From Anaerolineae bacterium (GTDB lineage Bacteria > Chloroflexota > Anaerolineae > Epilineales > JAHCIE01), in NCBI GenBank assembly GCA_026129165.1, contig JAHCIP010000020.1, forward strand, positions 1 through 36,398: 36,398 nucleotides of DNA. The letters run 5' to 3'. The position numbers and the translations under genes were made by a program. Below, piece after piece: positions 1 through 6,900 of the stretch (within the stretch, counting starts at the first letter, position 1; each line of letters begins with the position of its first letter). A model generated the notes under the pieces. It saw only the letters and a list, made by a program, of their open reading frames with translations. It was not told the origin of the DNA and searched no databases.

Positions 1-292
1 CGATCCGGTCGAACTGGTCGCCGTCGAGGATGCAGACCTGTGGGACGCGGAGAGTGAGGACGACGACCTGGACCTGGGCCTACCGGCCAAGAGCACGGCG
101 GCTCCCTTGCGCGAGAGCGCCAGCGTGGCGGTCGGGTCGCAATGGGAGTGCCAGCAGTGCGGGGCCATTCACATGGGCCTGCGTCCTCCCCGCGTCTGTC
201 CGGGCTGTGGCGCGAGTAGCGACGAGTTTATGATGCTGGGCGAGGACGATACCGATCTGGTCGCCGACGAAATAGACGATGAAGCGCTCTAG
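1..292 (+). CDS. Rubredoxin-like domain protein, 3' end only
   Basis: The gene is cut by the left edge; the frame beginning at base 2 is open to the TAG at 290-292, giving 96 C-terminal residues. A strongly acidic stretch (EDADLWDAESEDDDLDL) is followed by a small metal-binding module: W-E-C-x2-C, then twelve residues, then C-P-G-C-G and DEF. This is the shape of the rubredoxin domain found at the C terminus of rubrerythrins and related proteins, with four Cys expected to hold one Fe or Zn. The family of the missing N-terminal part cannot be told. A strong terminator follows nine bases after the stop, so this is the last gene of its transcript. Sure about the metal site, unsure about function. 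Confidence 0.75.
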   Translation, partial: DPVELVAVEDADLWDAESEDDDLDLGLPAKSTAAPLRESASVAVGSQWECQQCGAIHMGLRPPRVCPGCGASSDEFMMLGEDDTDLVADEIDDEAL

Positions 293-300
293 GACTAGCA

Positions 301-335
301 ACCACCCGGCGGGCCGACCCGCCGGGTGGTTTTTT
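301..335 (+). terminator. Rho-independent terminator after the rubredoxin-domain gene
   Basis: A perfect 13-bp stem (ACCACCCGGCGGG and its complement, 301-313 and 318-330) with a CCGA loop, followed by a run of T through 335. This is a textbook intrinsic terminator on the plus strand. Confidence 0.93.
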
Positions 336-424
336 GCCCGCTTTTGCCTGAAGCGGCCCCTTCGTGCTAGAATGACGTGGCGCGCCTGGTTCCTATACTG
401 CCAGGCCCGGCTCAAGATAGGTCC

Positions 425-1180
425 ATGAATACTCTGGCTCTCATCCTCAGCACCCTCGTCGCGCTCGCCCTGACCGTCCTGCTCGCGCAACTGCCCGGCC
501 CCAAGGCCCAACGACGACGGGACCGCCCCGAACGTCTCCTGGGCGATGCGGCGCTGCTCTATGTCGTCGCCCTGGTCTTCCCCCTCTGGGACTATGGGTT
601 GATTGACACATTGGGCCTGCCCCTGGTCCGGCTCTGGTCACCCCGCCCCGACATCACTGTCGGCGCGGCGGTCTTATTGGTCCTGCCCTGGTTTTTGGCG
701 GCTATCCGCCGCGGGCATGGGGGCCTTAGGGGCTGGCAGCTTCCCAGTCGGGGGGGCATCGCGGGCCTGGTCATCCTGGTCATGGCCCTACTCGGCGCTC
801 TGCCCCTGCTTCAGGGGGCGCCCGTCGCGTCAGCGACCGGGTGGACCATCGCCTTGAGCTTTTTCACCGTGGCTCTGCTGGATGAGAGCCTATTTCGCGG
901 CGCGATCCAGAGCCGCCTCGAAGTCGTCATGGCTGAGGCGTGGCCCTGGTTCATCACGGGCCTGCTCTATGGCCTGTGGTACGCGCCCGCACTCCTGGCC
1001 GAGGCGGCCGCCACAGGGGCGACGCTGACGGACACGCTGCTCCGTCTGCTGTTCCAGCTCAGTCTCGGCTGGCTACTCTCCGTCACCCGCAGCGTGACGG
1101 GGAGCCTGCTGCCTGGCCTGCTGGCCCACTTTCTCTTTCTCCAGATCGGCCCCCTGCTGGCGCTGCTCCTGGGTCGCTAA
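425..1180 (+). CDS. CPBP-family intramembrane protease-like membrane protein, degenerate motifs
   Basis: A 251-residue, very hydrophobic protein with about seven to eight predicted membrane helices. CPBP (CAAX/bacteriocin-processing) proteases carry a Glu-Glu-x3-Arg motif, then Phe-x3-His, then a His. Here the first motif reads DESLFRG, so the first Glu is Asp. The second region (FITGLLYGLWY) has no His. The third keeps a His in LLAHFLFL. The family link rests mainly on the LFRG segment and topology. Activity is doubtful because a metal/active-site His is missing. ATG 425 is preferred over a GTG at 377 because it begins directly at the first helix; no clear SD is visible. The last 108 bp overlap an antisense XRE gene. 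Confidence 0.6.
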   Translation: MNTLALILSTLVALALTVLLAQLPGPKAQRRRDRPERLLGDAALLYVVALVFPLWDYGLIDTLGLPLVRLWSPRPDITVGAAVLLVLPWFLAAIRRGHGGLRGWQLPSRGGIAGLVILVMALLGALPLLQGAPVASATGWTIALSFFTVALLDESLFRGAIQSRLEVVMAEAWPWFITGLLYGLWYAPALLAEAAATGATLTDTLLRLLFQLSLGWLLSVTRSVTGSLLPGLLAHFLFLQIGPLLALLLGR

Positions 1181-1378
1181 GTCCTGGAACAGCCGCTCAA
1201 ACGCCTCGTTCCAGCCTAGCACTTCCATCAGCCGCGCCTCCACGTCCGGCGCGAGCCGGACGCGCTCGTTTTCCAGGCGCGACAGGGTGGACAGGCCGAG
1301 GCCCGCCCGCCGCGCTGTCTCCGCCAGCGTCCACCCACGCGCAATGCGGGCTAACCGCAATTGCGTACCCGTTGGCAC
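1073..1378 (-). CDS. Small XRE-family DNA-binding regulator, antisense-overlapping its neighbour
   Basis: 101 residues beginning at GTG 1378 behind a strong SD (AGGAGG, complement of 1383-1390). Residues 5-60 form a classic XRE/Cro-type helix-turn-helix: LRLARIARGWTLAETARRAG, then LSTLSRLEN, the recognition helix, then a scaffold helix. The remaining Gln/Arg-rich tail is encoded on the opposite strand of the CPBP gene's last 108 bases, so the two genes are convergent and overlapping. A sigma70-like promoter and a 14-bp palindrome lie just upstream, suggesting autoregulation. Its targets are not visible; the overlapping membrane protein is an obvious candidate partner. The helix-turn-helix is certain; the tail could be non-functional read-through. 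Confidence 0.8.
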   Translation of the reverse strand: MPTGTQLRLARIARGWTLAETARRAGLGLSTLSRLENERVRLAPDVEARLMEVLGWNEAFERLFQDLATQEQRQQGADLEKEKVGQQARQQAPRHAAGDGE

Positions 1379-1395
1379 ACTACCCTCCTTCTAAT

Positions 1396-1409
1396 AGAAC
1401 TAATGTTCT
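1396..1409 (-). promoter_or_regulatory. Operator-like palindrome AGAAC-N4-GTTCT
   Basis: Perfect 5-bp arms around TAAT, lying between the -10 hexamer and the start codon of the XRE gene, about +2 to +15 of the expected transcript. The form GAAC-N4-GTTC is that of Gram-positive-type LexA (DinR) boxes, so either SOS control or autorepression by the XRE protein is possible. Confidence 0.55.
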
Positions 1410-1417
1410 GTGTCGTC

Positions 1418-1446
1418 AGTGTATCATGGCTGGCGGTGTTTGTCAA
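1418..1446 (-). promoter_or_regulatory. Sigma70-type promoter of the XRE gene
   Basis: Read on the minus strand: TTGACA (1446-1441), a 17-bp spacer, then TACACT (1423-1418). The position is right for the XRE gene starting at 1378. Confidence 0.75.
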
Positions 1447-1569
1447 GACCAGGGAAGTCGGAAACTGTGAAGATTTCAATGGACCGGGCCGGGTAGGAGC
1501 CAACCGACAGGTCGGCCCAGGGCGAGTCGCTGGGTTCGCCGCCCGTCTTTCCCCATTTCGCCGCACTTG

Positions 1570-1604
1570 TGCTATAATGTGAAGGATTGCTACCCACCAA
1601 GGAG
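1570..1604 (+). promoter_or_regulatory. Extended -10 promoter and ribosome binding site of tig
   Basis: TGC-TATAAT at 1570-1578 is a consensus extended -10 element; no good -35 is visible. AAGGAG at 1599-1604 lies nine bases before a TTG codon at 1614 and decides the start of trigger factor, because no ATG is available there. Confidence 0.7.
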
Positions 1605-1613
1605 TTACCTAAA

Positions 1614-3026
1614 TTGAACGTTACCCAGCAGGGGATTGAAGACCATCAGACCATCCTCCAGATCGAGGTGGAACCTGAGCGAGTGCAGCGCGCCATGCAA
1701 CAGGCGGCGCGCAAGCTATCCCAACGCTATCGCATCCCGGGCTTCCGCCCCGGTAAAGCCCCCTATAACATCGTCCTCCAGATGCTCGGTAAAGACCAGG
1801 TCTTCGACGCCGCGCTGGATGACCTCGGCGGCCAGGTCTACAAGGAAGCCGTGGAGCAGGCCGCTCTCGACCCCTTCGCGCCGGGCCGCATCGAAGTCGT
1901 CACGCGCGAACCGCTGACCATCAAGGCTCTCGTTCCCCTCAAGCCTGATGTGGACCCAGGCGATTATAAGAATGTCCGCGTCGTGATAGACGACCCCGAA
2001 GTCACCGAGGACGACGTCGAAGAGATTGTGGAGAACTTGCAAGCCGAGCAGGCGACATGGACGCCAGTTGAGCGTCCCGCACAACTCGAAGACCGCGTCA
2101 CCATGCACGCCAATGGCACGGTGGACGGCGAGCAGATGTTTCACGTTCACGACGAAGAGGTGTGGCTGGTCGAGGACAACTTTAAGGAGTTCCCTGCTGG
2201 CTTCCTGGACGAAGTCGTGGGTATGTCGTCCGGCGACAGCCGCGAATTCGACCTGACCTACCCCGAAGACGCCGAGCACGAGGCGCTGCGCGGCAAGACC
2301 GCCCACTTCGAGGTTGAGATTCGGGACGTCAAGGAACGCGAGTTGTCCGAACTGGACGACGAGTTCGCCGCCGGGCTGGGGCTGGGCGGCGTCTCGACGC
2401 TGGACGAGTTGCGCGAGCGTATTCGCATCAACGAAGGCGTGCGCCGCGCCCGCGACGCTCGCGACCAGTTGGAGGACAAAGTCCTGACGGCGGTGGCCGA
2501 GCAGGCCGTCATCAAGTACCCGCCGATTATGGTGGCCGCCGAGCTAGAGGACGAGATGGAGCGCCAGGCTGAGACCATGCAGCGCATGGGCTTCACCCTG
2601 GAAAATTACCTGCGCTTCACCAATATGACCCCTGACCAGTTCCGCGCCCAACTCGCGCCGACGGTCGAGCGGCGCATCCAGCGCTCGCTGCTCATGGACG
2701 CCATTGCCAAGCGGGAGGAAGTCGAAGCGCCCGAAGGTACGCCTGAAGAGCAAGCGGCTAACGCCCGCCTGCGCACCGCCCTCAACTGGCTCGTGGAAAC
2801 TGTCTCCGGCAAGCCCGCCGACTGGCCCAACATCACCGCCCTGACCGGCCTCAGCGAGGACGAGATTCAAGCCATGGCCGACGAGGGAGAGATGGAAGAC
2901 GAGGAGGAGTGGGAAGACACGGAAGAGTGGGAAGGTGAGGAAGAGGGGGAAGAGGGGGAAGAGGGAGAAGACGGGGACGATGCCCCCACCGCGCCCTCGG
3001 CCACGACAGAGTTCAAGGAAGCGTAG
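1614..3026 (+). CDS. tig: Trigger factor (ribosome-associated chaperone)
   Basis: 470 residues from TTG 1614. Trigger factor binds ribosomal protein L23 at the exit tunnel and shelters nascent chains. The N-terminal ribosome-binding domain carries the GFRPGKAP signature (family form GFRxGKxP) near residue 45. A divergent FKBP-like insert (about 150-250, EDRVTMHANGTVDGE) and a helical C-terminal chaperone domain follow. After about residue 420 there is an unusual, highly acidic Glu/Gly tail encoded by a 9-bp repeating GAAGAGGGG-type sequence; such a tail is not part of the usual family architecture. It sits directly before clpP-clpX, the classical tig-clpP-clpX order. The start is fixed by the SD, and the upstream in-frame TTG at 1587 has none. 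Confidence 0.95.
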   Translation: MNVTQQGIEDHQTILQIEVEPERVQRAMQQAARKLSQRYRIPGFRPGKAPYNIVLQMLGKDQVFDAALDDLGGQVYKEAVEQAALDPFAPGRIEVVTREPLTIKALVPLKPDVDPGDYKNVRVVIDDPEVTEDDVEEIVENLQAEQATWTPVERPAQLEDRVTMHANGTVDGEQMFHVHDEEVWLVEDNFKEFPAGFLDEVVGMSSGDSREFDLTYPEDAEHEALRGKTAHFEVEIRDVKERELSELDDEFAAGLGLGGVSTLDELRERIRINEGVRRARDARDQLEDKVLTAVAEQAVIKYPPIMVAAELEDEMERQAETMQRMGFTLENYLRFTNMTPDQFRAQLAPTVERRIQRSLLMDAIAKREEVEAPEGTPEEQAANARLRTALNWLVETVSGKPADWPNITALTGLSEDEIQAMADEGEMEDEEEWEDTEEWEGEEEGEEGEEGEDGDDAPTAPSATTEFKEA

Positions 3027-3112
3027 GGCGGTGTTGTTTCGGAACCGGAACGTGTAAGAACCGACTACAAAAAACAGTCAACTTACTAGAGTAGTTTGAA
3101 ACCTCCCGTGTG

Positions 3113-3121
3113 TGGTACAAT
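3113..3121 (+). promoter_or_regulatory. Extended -10 promoter of clpPX
   Basis: TGG-TACAAT at 3113-3121, 32 bases before clpP. An upstream TTGAAA at 3096 is only 14 bp away, so recognition probably relies on the extended -10. AAAGGA at 3141-3146 is the SD. Confidence 0.5.
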
Positions 3122-3152
3122 CGAGATTAGGACGCCACAGAAAGGATCCTCC

Positions 3153-3824
3153 ATGCAACCGACTGTGTTCACCCCCAGCGCGATCATCCCCACCGTCATT
3201 GAGAACACGGGGCGCGGCGAGCGCGGCTGGGACATCTTTTCCCTCCTGCTGAGAAACCGCATCATCTTCCTCGGCACCCCCATTGATGATCAGATCGCCA
3301 ACCTTATCGTCGCTCAGTTGCTCTACCTCGAGAGCGAAGACCCCGACAAAGAAATCCGCATGTATATCAACTCGCCGGGCGGCGTCGTGTACGCCGGCAT
3401 GGGGATCTACGACACCATGCAGGCTATCCGCGCTCCCGTCTCGACCGTCGCCGTCGGCATGACGGCCAGCATGGGGACGGTCCTTCTGGCGTCAGGGACC
3501 AAGGGCCGGCGTTACGCCCTGCCCAACGCCACCATCCATATGCACCCGGCTGGCGGCGGCGCGCGCGGCTACACCCAGGACGTCGAAATCCTGGCCAAAG
3601 AATTACTCCGTCTCCAGCGCCGCATGCACGAAGTCCTGTCGCACCACACCGGGCAGACCATCCAGCGTATCGCGCGCGACTTCGACCGCGACAAGTACAT
3701 GGATGCGCTGGCCGCCAAGGAATACGGCTTGATTGACGACGTCCTGCCAGGGCCAAAGATTGACTTTACCGAGGAAGCGCGTCCCGAGGACGTGCGGACG
3801 GAGGTGGTGGATGGCAAGAAGTAG
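3153..3824 (+). CDS. clpP: ATP-dependent Clp protease proteolytic subunit
   Basis: 223 residues from ATG 3153, behind AAAGGA. ClpP forms a two-ring tetradecamer that degrades proteins fed by ClpX. The catalytic triad is visible with family spacing: Ser106 in MTASMG, His131 in IHMHP and Asp180 in RDFDRDK. The 25-residue Ser-His and 74-residue Ser-Asp distances equal those of the E. coli enzyme. The His segment reads IHMHP instead of the common MIHQP. The C terminus overlaps the start of clpX by 14 bases, indicating translational coupling and matched stoichiometry. A GTG further upstream (3096) lies in the promoter region and was rejected. Confidence 0.97.
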   Translation: MQPTVFTPSAIIPTVIENTGRGERGWDIFSLLLRNRIIFLGTPIDDQIANLIVAQLLYLESEDPDKEIRMYINSPGGVVYAGMGIYDTMQAIRAPVSTVAVGMTASMGTVLLASGTKGRRYALPNATIHMHPAGGGARGYTQDVEILAKELLRLQRRMHEVLSHHTGQTIQRIARDFDRDKYMDALAAKEYGLIDDVLPGPKIDFTEEARPEDVRTEVVDGKK

Positions 3825-5106
3825 TCGCCGTGGGGGCGGGCATATCTGCTCCTTCTGCAAGCGCGAGCAAGACCAGGTCAACCGCCTGATTGCCGGCCCA
3901 GATAATGTCTATATCTGCGACGAATGCGTCGAGCTGTGTCGGGAGATGCTGCTCGAGGAGGCGCAGGAACCTGTCGCCCCATCGCGTGACTTCAATTTGC
4001 CGAAGCCGCCTACCCCTAAAGAGATCCATCGTCGTCTAAATGAGTACGTCGTCGGACAGGACCGGGCCAAGAAGGTCCTGTCCGTCGCCGTTTACAACCA
4101 CTACAAGCGTATCCGCGCCGGCGTGCGCTCCGATGACGTCGAACTCCAGAAGAGCAATATCTTGCTCATCGGTCCGACGGGCTGCGGCAAGACGCTCCTG
4201 GCGCAGACCCTGGCGCGCATCCTGGACGTGCCCTTTACCATCGCCGACGCGACGGCCCTCACCGAAGCGGGCTACGTGGGCGAGGATGTGGAGAACATCC
4301 TGCTGCGGCTCATCCAGGCCGCCGACTACGACCTGGAACGGGCGTCCAAGGGCATCGTCTACGTGGATGAGATTGACAAGACTGCCCGCAAGACCGGCGA
4401 CAACCCGTCCATCACGCGCGACGTGTCGGGTGAGGGCGTCCAGCAGGCGCTGCTCAAGATCATCGAAGGCACGGTCGCCAGCGTCCCGCCCCAGGGTGGT
4501 CGCAAGCACCCGCACCAGGACTTCATCCAACTCGATACGACCAATATCCTGTTTATCTGCGGCGGCGCGTTCGAAGGCATCGACAAGATCATCGGCAAGC
4601 GTGTCGTCAACAAGTCGCCCGTGGGCTTCCTGGCCGAGAGCGACCGAGGCCCGCGTGACCTGTCGAAGGGTGAATTGCTCCAGCGCATCTCGGCCGACGA
4701 TCTGCTTGAGTTCGGCATGATTCCTGAGTTCGTCGGGCGCCTGCCTGTGGTCGTCTCGGTGGACCCGCTCGACGTCGACATGATGGTGGATATCCTGACC
4801 AAGCCGCGCAACGCGCTGGTCAAGCAGTTCCAACGCCTGTTCGCCATTGACAAGGTCGAACTGGTCTTCACGCCAGAAGCCATGAAGGCGGCGGCGGAAG
4901 AGGCCATGAAGATCAAGACAGGCGCGCGCGGTCTGCGTACCATCATCGAGAGCGTCCTGCTCGATGTCATGTTCGAGATACCGAGCCGGGGCGACATCCG
5001 CAAGTGCGTCATCAAGCCGGAAACCATCCGCCGCGAGGCTGGTCCGCTGCTCCTCACGCAGAGCGAGCAGCCCGTCCACTGGGACGAGATGGAACAGACG
5101 GCGTAG
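3811..5106 (+). CDS. clpX: ClpX, AAA+ unfoldase of the ClpXP protease
   Basis: 431 residues from ATG 3811, inside the end of clpP; GGAGGTGG at 3800-3807 is the SD. The N-terminal zinc-binding domain has Cys13, Cys16, Cys36 and Cys39. The AAA+ module has Walker A GPTGCGKT (121-128), the pore-1 loop GYVG, and Walker [10 protein letters not shown]. The RKHPHQDF (RKH) segment and LFICGGAF strand follow. Length and order are normal for ClpX. The zinc domain recruits adaptors and the pore loop pulls substrates into ClpP. A 20-bp-stem hairpin ends the transcript just after the stop. Confidence 0.98.
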   Translation: MARSSRRGGGHICSFCKREQDQVNRLIAGPDNVYICDECVELCREMLLEEAQEPVAPSRDFNLPKPPTPKEIHRRLNEYVVGQDRAKKVLSVAVYNHYKRIRAGVRSDDVELQKSNILLIGPTGCGKTLLAQTLARILDVPFTIADATALTEAGYVGEDVENILLRLIQAADYDLERASKGIVYVDEIDKTARKTGDNPSITRDVSGEGVQQALLKIIEGTVASVPPQGGRKHPHQDFIQLDTTNILFICGGAFEGIDKIIGKRVVNKSPVGFLAESDRGPRDLSKGELLQRISADDLLEFGMIPEFVGRLPVVVSVDPLDVDMMVDILTKPRNALVKQFQRLFAIDKVELVFTPEAMKAAAEEAMKIKTGARGLRTIIESVLLDVMFEIPSRGDIRKCVIKPETIRREAGPLLLTQSEQPVHWDEMEQTA

Positions 5107-5117
5107 CGTGTGCCAAT

Positions 5118-5160
5118 ACAGAAACGTCCCGTAGGTTCTGAACCTACGGGACGTTTCTGT
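5118..5160. terminator. Long symmetrical terminator after clpX
   Basis: A perfect 20-bp stem (5118-5137 with 5141-5160) and a CTG loop. There is no clean T-run after it, so it may act as a terminator, RNA-end stabiliser or both. It starts 12 bases after the clpX stop. Confidence 0.75.
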
Positions 5161-5262
5161 TGCCTCGGCCAGTTGCGCCGCAGGGGTCCACTGCTCAGGG
5201 GGCAGCTCAGAAGGTGACCACCAGCGCAACCCATTGGCACGCCATCGCTGTCGAACTGAAAT

Positions 5263-5291
5263 TTGCCCTCCCCGTTGAAAGCAGCTATACT
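5263..5291 (+). promoter_or_regulatory. Promoter of the rpsF-ssb-rpsR operon
   Basis: TTGCCC (5263-5268), 17-bp spacer, TATACT (5286-5291). Spacing is ideal and it sits about 110 bases before rpsF, leaving an untranslated leader. Confidence 0.65.
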
Positions 5292-5354
5292 TATGAAGTT
5301 TGGAATTGAGCTTGAGCGTGAGTTATCCCGCTCCCTCTCCTCCACCTTTCTGCT

Positions 5355-5371
5355 CCGCCCTGCGATGGCGG
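5355..5371 (+). promoter_or_regulatory. Leader hairpin before rpsF, possible S6:S18 site
   Basis: CCGCC and GGCGG arms around a seven-base loop in the rpsF leader, shortly before the SD (GAAAGGAGG, 5385-5393). S6:S18 complexes repress their own operon through a CCG-containing leader structure in many bacteria. I see only a short hairpin here, so this is a candidate and no more. Confidence 0.25.
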
Positions 5372-5403
5372 GGCCTATCCCGTAGAAAGGAGGCTACCCC
5401 CTC

Positions 5404-5730
5404 ATGCGTGAATACGAGCTTACTATGGTCGTCCAGCCCACGCTGGAGAACGACGCCGTTAAGGCGTTGCTCGAGCAGGTGGGCGCGATCATCACCAGCG
5501 CCGGTGGTCAGGTAACTCAGGTTGGGCAGTTGGCCGATAATACCGGTCAGATTGCCGCCGCGGAAACCTTCCGCCGCCGCCGTCTGGCGTACCCGCTCGG
5601 CCGCGCTCGCGAGGCCTACTATCCGGTGTGCCGGATGCAGGCGCCCTCGAATGCGCTCACCGAACTGGAACGCCAGCTGAAGCTGAACGAGAACGTGCTG
5701 CGCTACCTGGTCATTCGCACGGATGAATAA
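5404..5730 (+). CDS. rpsF: 30S ribosomal protein S6
   Basis: 108 residues, normal length for S6. It begins MREYELTMVVQP, the typical S6 first strand, contains the RRLAYPLGRAREAYY strand and ends with NENVLRYLVIRTDE. S6 binds 16S rRNA as a heterodimer with S18, which is encoded two genes downstream. The start at ATG 5404 is supported by GAAAGGAGG ten bases upstream. It is the first gene of a classical rpsF-ssb-rpsR operon. Confidence 0.97.
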   Translation: MREYELTMVVQPTLENDAVKALLEQVGAIITSAGGQVTQVGQLADNTGQIAAAETFRRRRLAYPLGRAREAYYPVCRMQAPSNALTELERQLKLNENVLRYLVIRTDE

Positions 5731-5786
5731 GACAGCCTGGGGACGACGATAACTGGCGCTTGAATGGCTGGTAGGGAGAGATAGAG

Positions 5787-6185
5787 ATGACCCGTGGATT
5801 GAACAAGGTAATGATTATCGGCAACCTGGGCCGCGATCCAGAGATGCGTTATACCCCCAGCGGCAAGCCTGTGACCTCGTTTAGCGTGGCGACCAGCCGC
5901 AGTTGGACGACTACCGACGGCGAGCGGCGCGAGGCGACGGAGTGGTTCAATGTCGTCGCCTGGCGTGACCTGGCCGAAATCTGCAATCAGTATCTGAGCA
6001 AAGGCTCGAAAGTCTATATCGAAGGCCGACTGCAAACCCGCAGTTGGGAAAGCCCGGATGGGCAGAAACACTTCCGTACCGAAATCGTGGCCGACGAGAT
6101 GATTGTCCTGGACCACCGGCGCGAGAGTTACAGCGAGCCAAGCGCGGACGATGATGACGAGGACTCGGAAGAGTTCCCGTTCTAA
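5787..6185 (+). CDS. ssb: Single-stranded DNA-binding protein
   Basis: 132 residues. One OB fold (residues 1-110) has the family start LNKVMIIGNLGRDPEMRYTPSGKPV and the WFNVVAWRDLAE core. A short acidic tail ends in DSEEFPF, the conserved acidic tip that recruits repair and replication proteins. The linker is very short compared with the often Gly-rich linkers of other SSBs. AGGGAGAG lies seven bases before ATG 5787. It is cotranscribed between the S6 and S18 genes. Confidence 0.97.
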   Translation: MTRGLNKVMIIGNLGRDPEMRYTPSGKPVTSFSVATSRSWTTTDGERREATEWFNVVAWRDLAEICNQYLSKGSKVYIEGRLQTRSWESPDGQKHFRTEIVADEMIVLDHRRESYSEPSADDDDEDSEEFPF

Positions 6186-6197
6186 AGGAGTACTTTG

Positions 6198-6758
6198 ATG
6201 GTGAATGACCAGATGGAGAATGAGCAGGAGATGACCCCGGCAGCCCCTGCCGAGACTCAAGCCCCGGCCGCGCCTGCGCCTGCCGCCCCGGCGGCTGAGG
6301 CCCCTGTGGCCCCCGCCGTGCCAGCCTCGCCTGCCCCTACCGCCCCAACGGCTGAAACCCCCGCGGCCCCCGCCCCGCAAGGCGCGCCTGCCCCTGAGCG
6401 TCCCGCCGGTGCGCCGGGTGACCGTCCCGCCAGCGGCTCGTATGACCGTGGACCGCGTCCCCAGGGCCAGCAGCGATACCAGAGTGGCCCACGCCCTCAG
6501 GGTGGCGGCCCGCGAGGCCGGGGTGGCCCCGGCGGGCCGCGCGGTCGCGGCCGACGCATGCCCTTCCCCAAGGACCTCAGCCTGGTTGACTACAAGAACG
6601 TTGACTTCTTGCAGCGATTCTTGAACGAGTCGGGGCAGATCAAGCCGCGCCGCAAGACTGGCGCGTCGACGAAGCAGCAGCGCATTCTGGCTCGCGCCAT
6701 CAAGCGGGCGCGGCATCTGGCCCTGCTGCCCTATACCGGTCACCAGGCGCGCGGCTAA
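6198..6758 (+). CDS. rpsR: 30S ribosomal protein S18 with long low-complexity N-terminal extension
   Basis: 186 residues, against about 70-90 usual for S18. The canonical S18 domain occupies only residues 121-186: [18 protein letters not shown], then [35 protein letters not shown]. Before it lie about 70 residues of Ala/Pro repeats ([13 protein letters not shown]) and then an Arg/Gly-rich segment ([17 protein letters not shown]) resembling RGG boxes that bind RNA. The start is set by AAGGAG at 6185-6190, seven bases before ATG 6198. Codon use is like the neighbours, so the extension looks native. A start close to residue 121 would need an SD that I do not see. Confidence 0.95.
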   Translation: MVNDQMENEQEMTPAAPAETQAPAAPAPAAPAAEAPVAPAVPASPAPTAPTAETPAAPAPQGAPAPERPAGAPGDRPASGSYDRGPRPQGQQRYQSGPRPQGGGPRGRGGPGGPRGRGRRMPFPKDLSLVDYKNVDFLQRFLNESGQIKPRRKTGASTKQQRILARAIKRARHLALLPYTGHQARG

Positions 6759-6785
6759 CGGTTGAAGCGAAAGCAGCGTAGTTTG

Positions 6786-6869
6786 TGGATGGTGGATGGC
6801 TGATAGCTGGATGGCGGCGTCTCGACTCGAGAAGCGTTCCTCCTCCCTATCAGCCATTTGCTATCCAGC
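6786..6869. repeat. Heptad-periodic inverted repeat after rpsR
   Basis: Tandem 7-mers TGGATGG, TGGATGG, CTGATAG, CTGGATG (6786-6813) are followed after a spacer by the antisense words ATCAGCC and ATCCAGC (6849-6869). The core ATGGCTGATAG (6796-6806) pairs perfectly with CTATCAGCCAT (6847-6857). It lies between the rpsR stop and the next gene and could act as a terminator or RNA-end structure. Confidence 0.75.
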
Positions 6870-6900
6870 CTCAAGCGGAAAACTGAAGCGGAGAAACCTT

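Noticed and set aside
1073..1180. XRE gene tail as proof that the CPBP gene is false
   Set aside because: Both frames have independent support (helix-turn-helix plus promoter and SD; membrane helices plus LFRG motif), so a true convergent overlap is simpler.
4036..5229. Minus-strand open frame (397 codons) opposite clpX
   Set aside because: Mirror frame of a highly conserved gene; no motif and no SD, and it runs through the clpX terminator.
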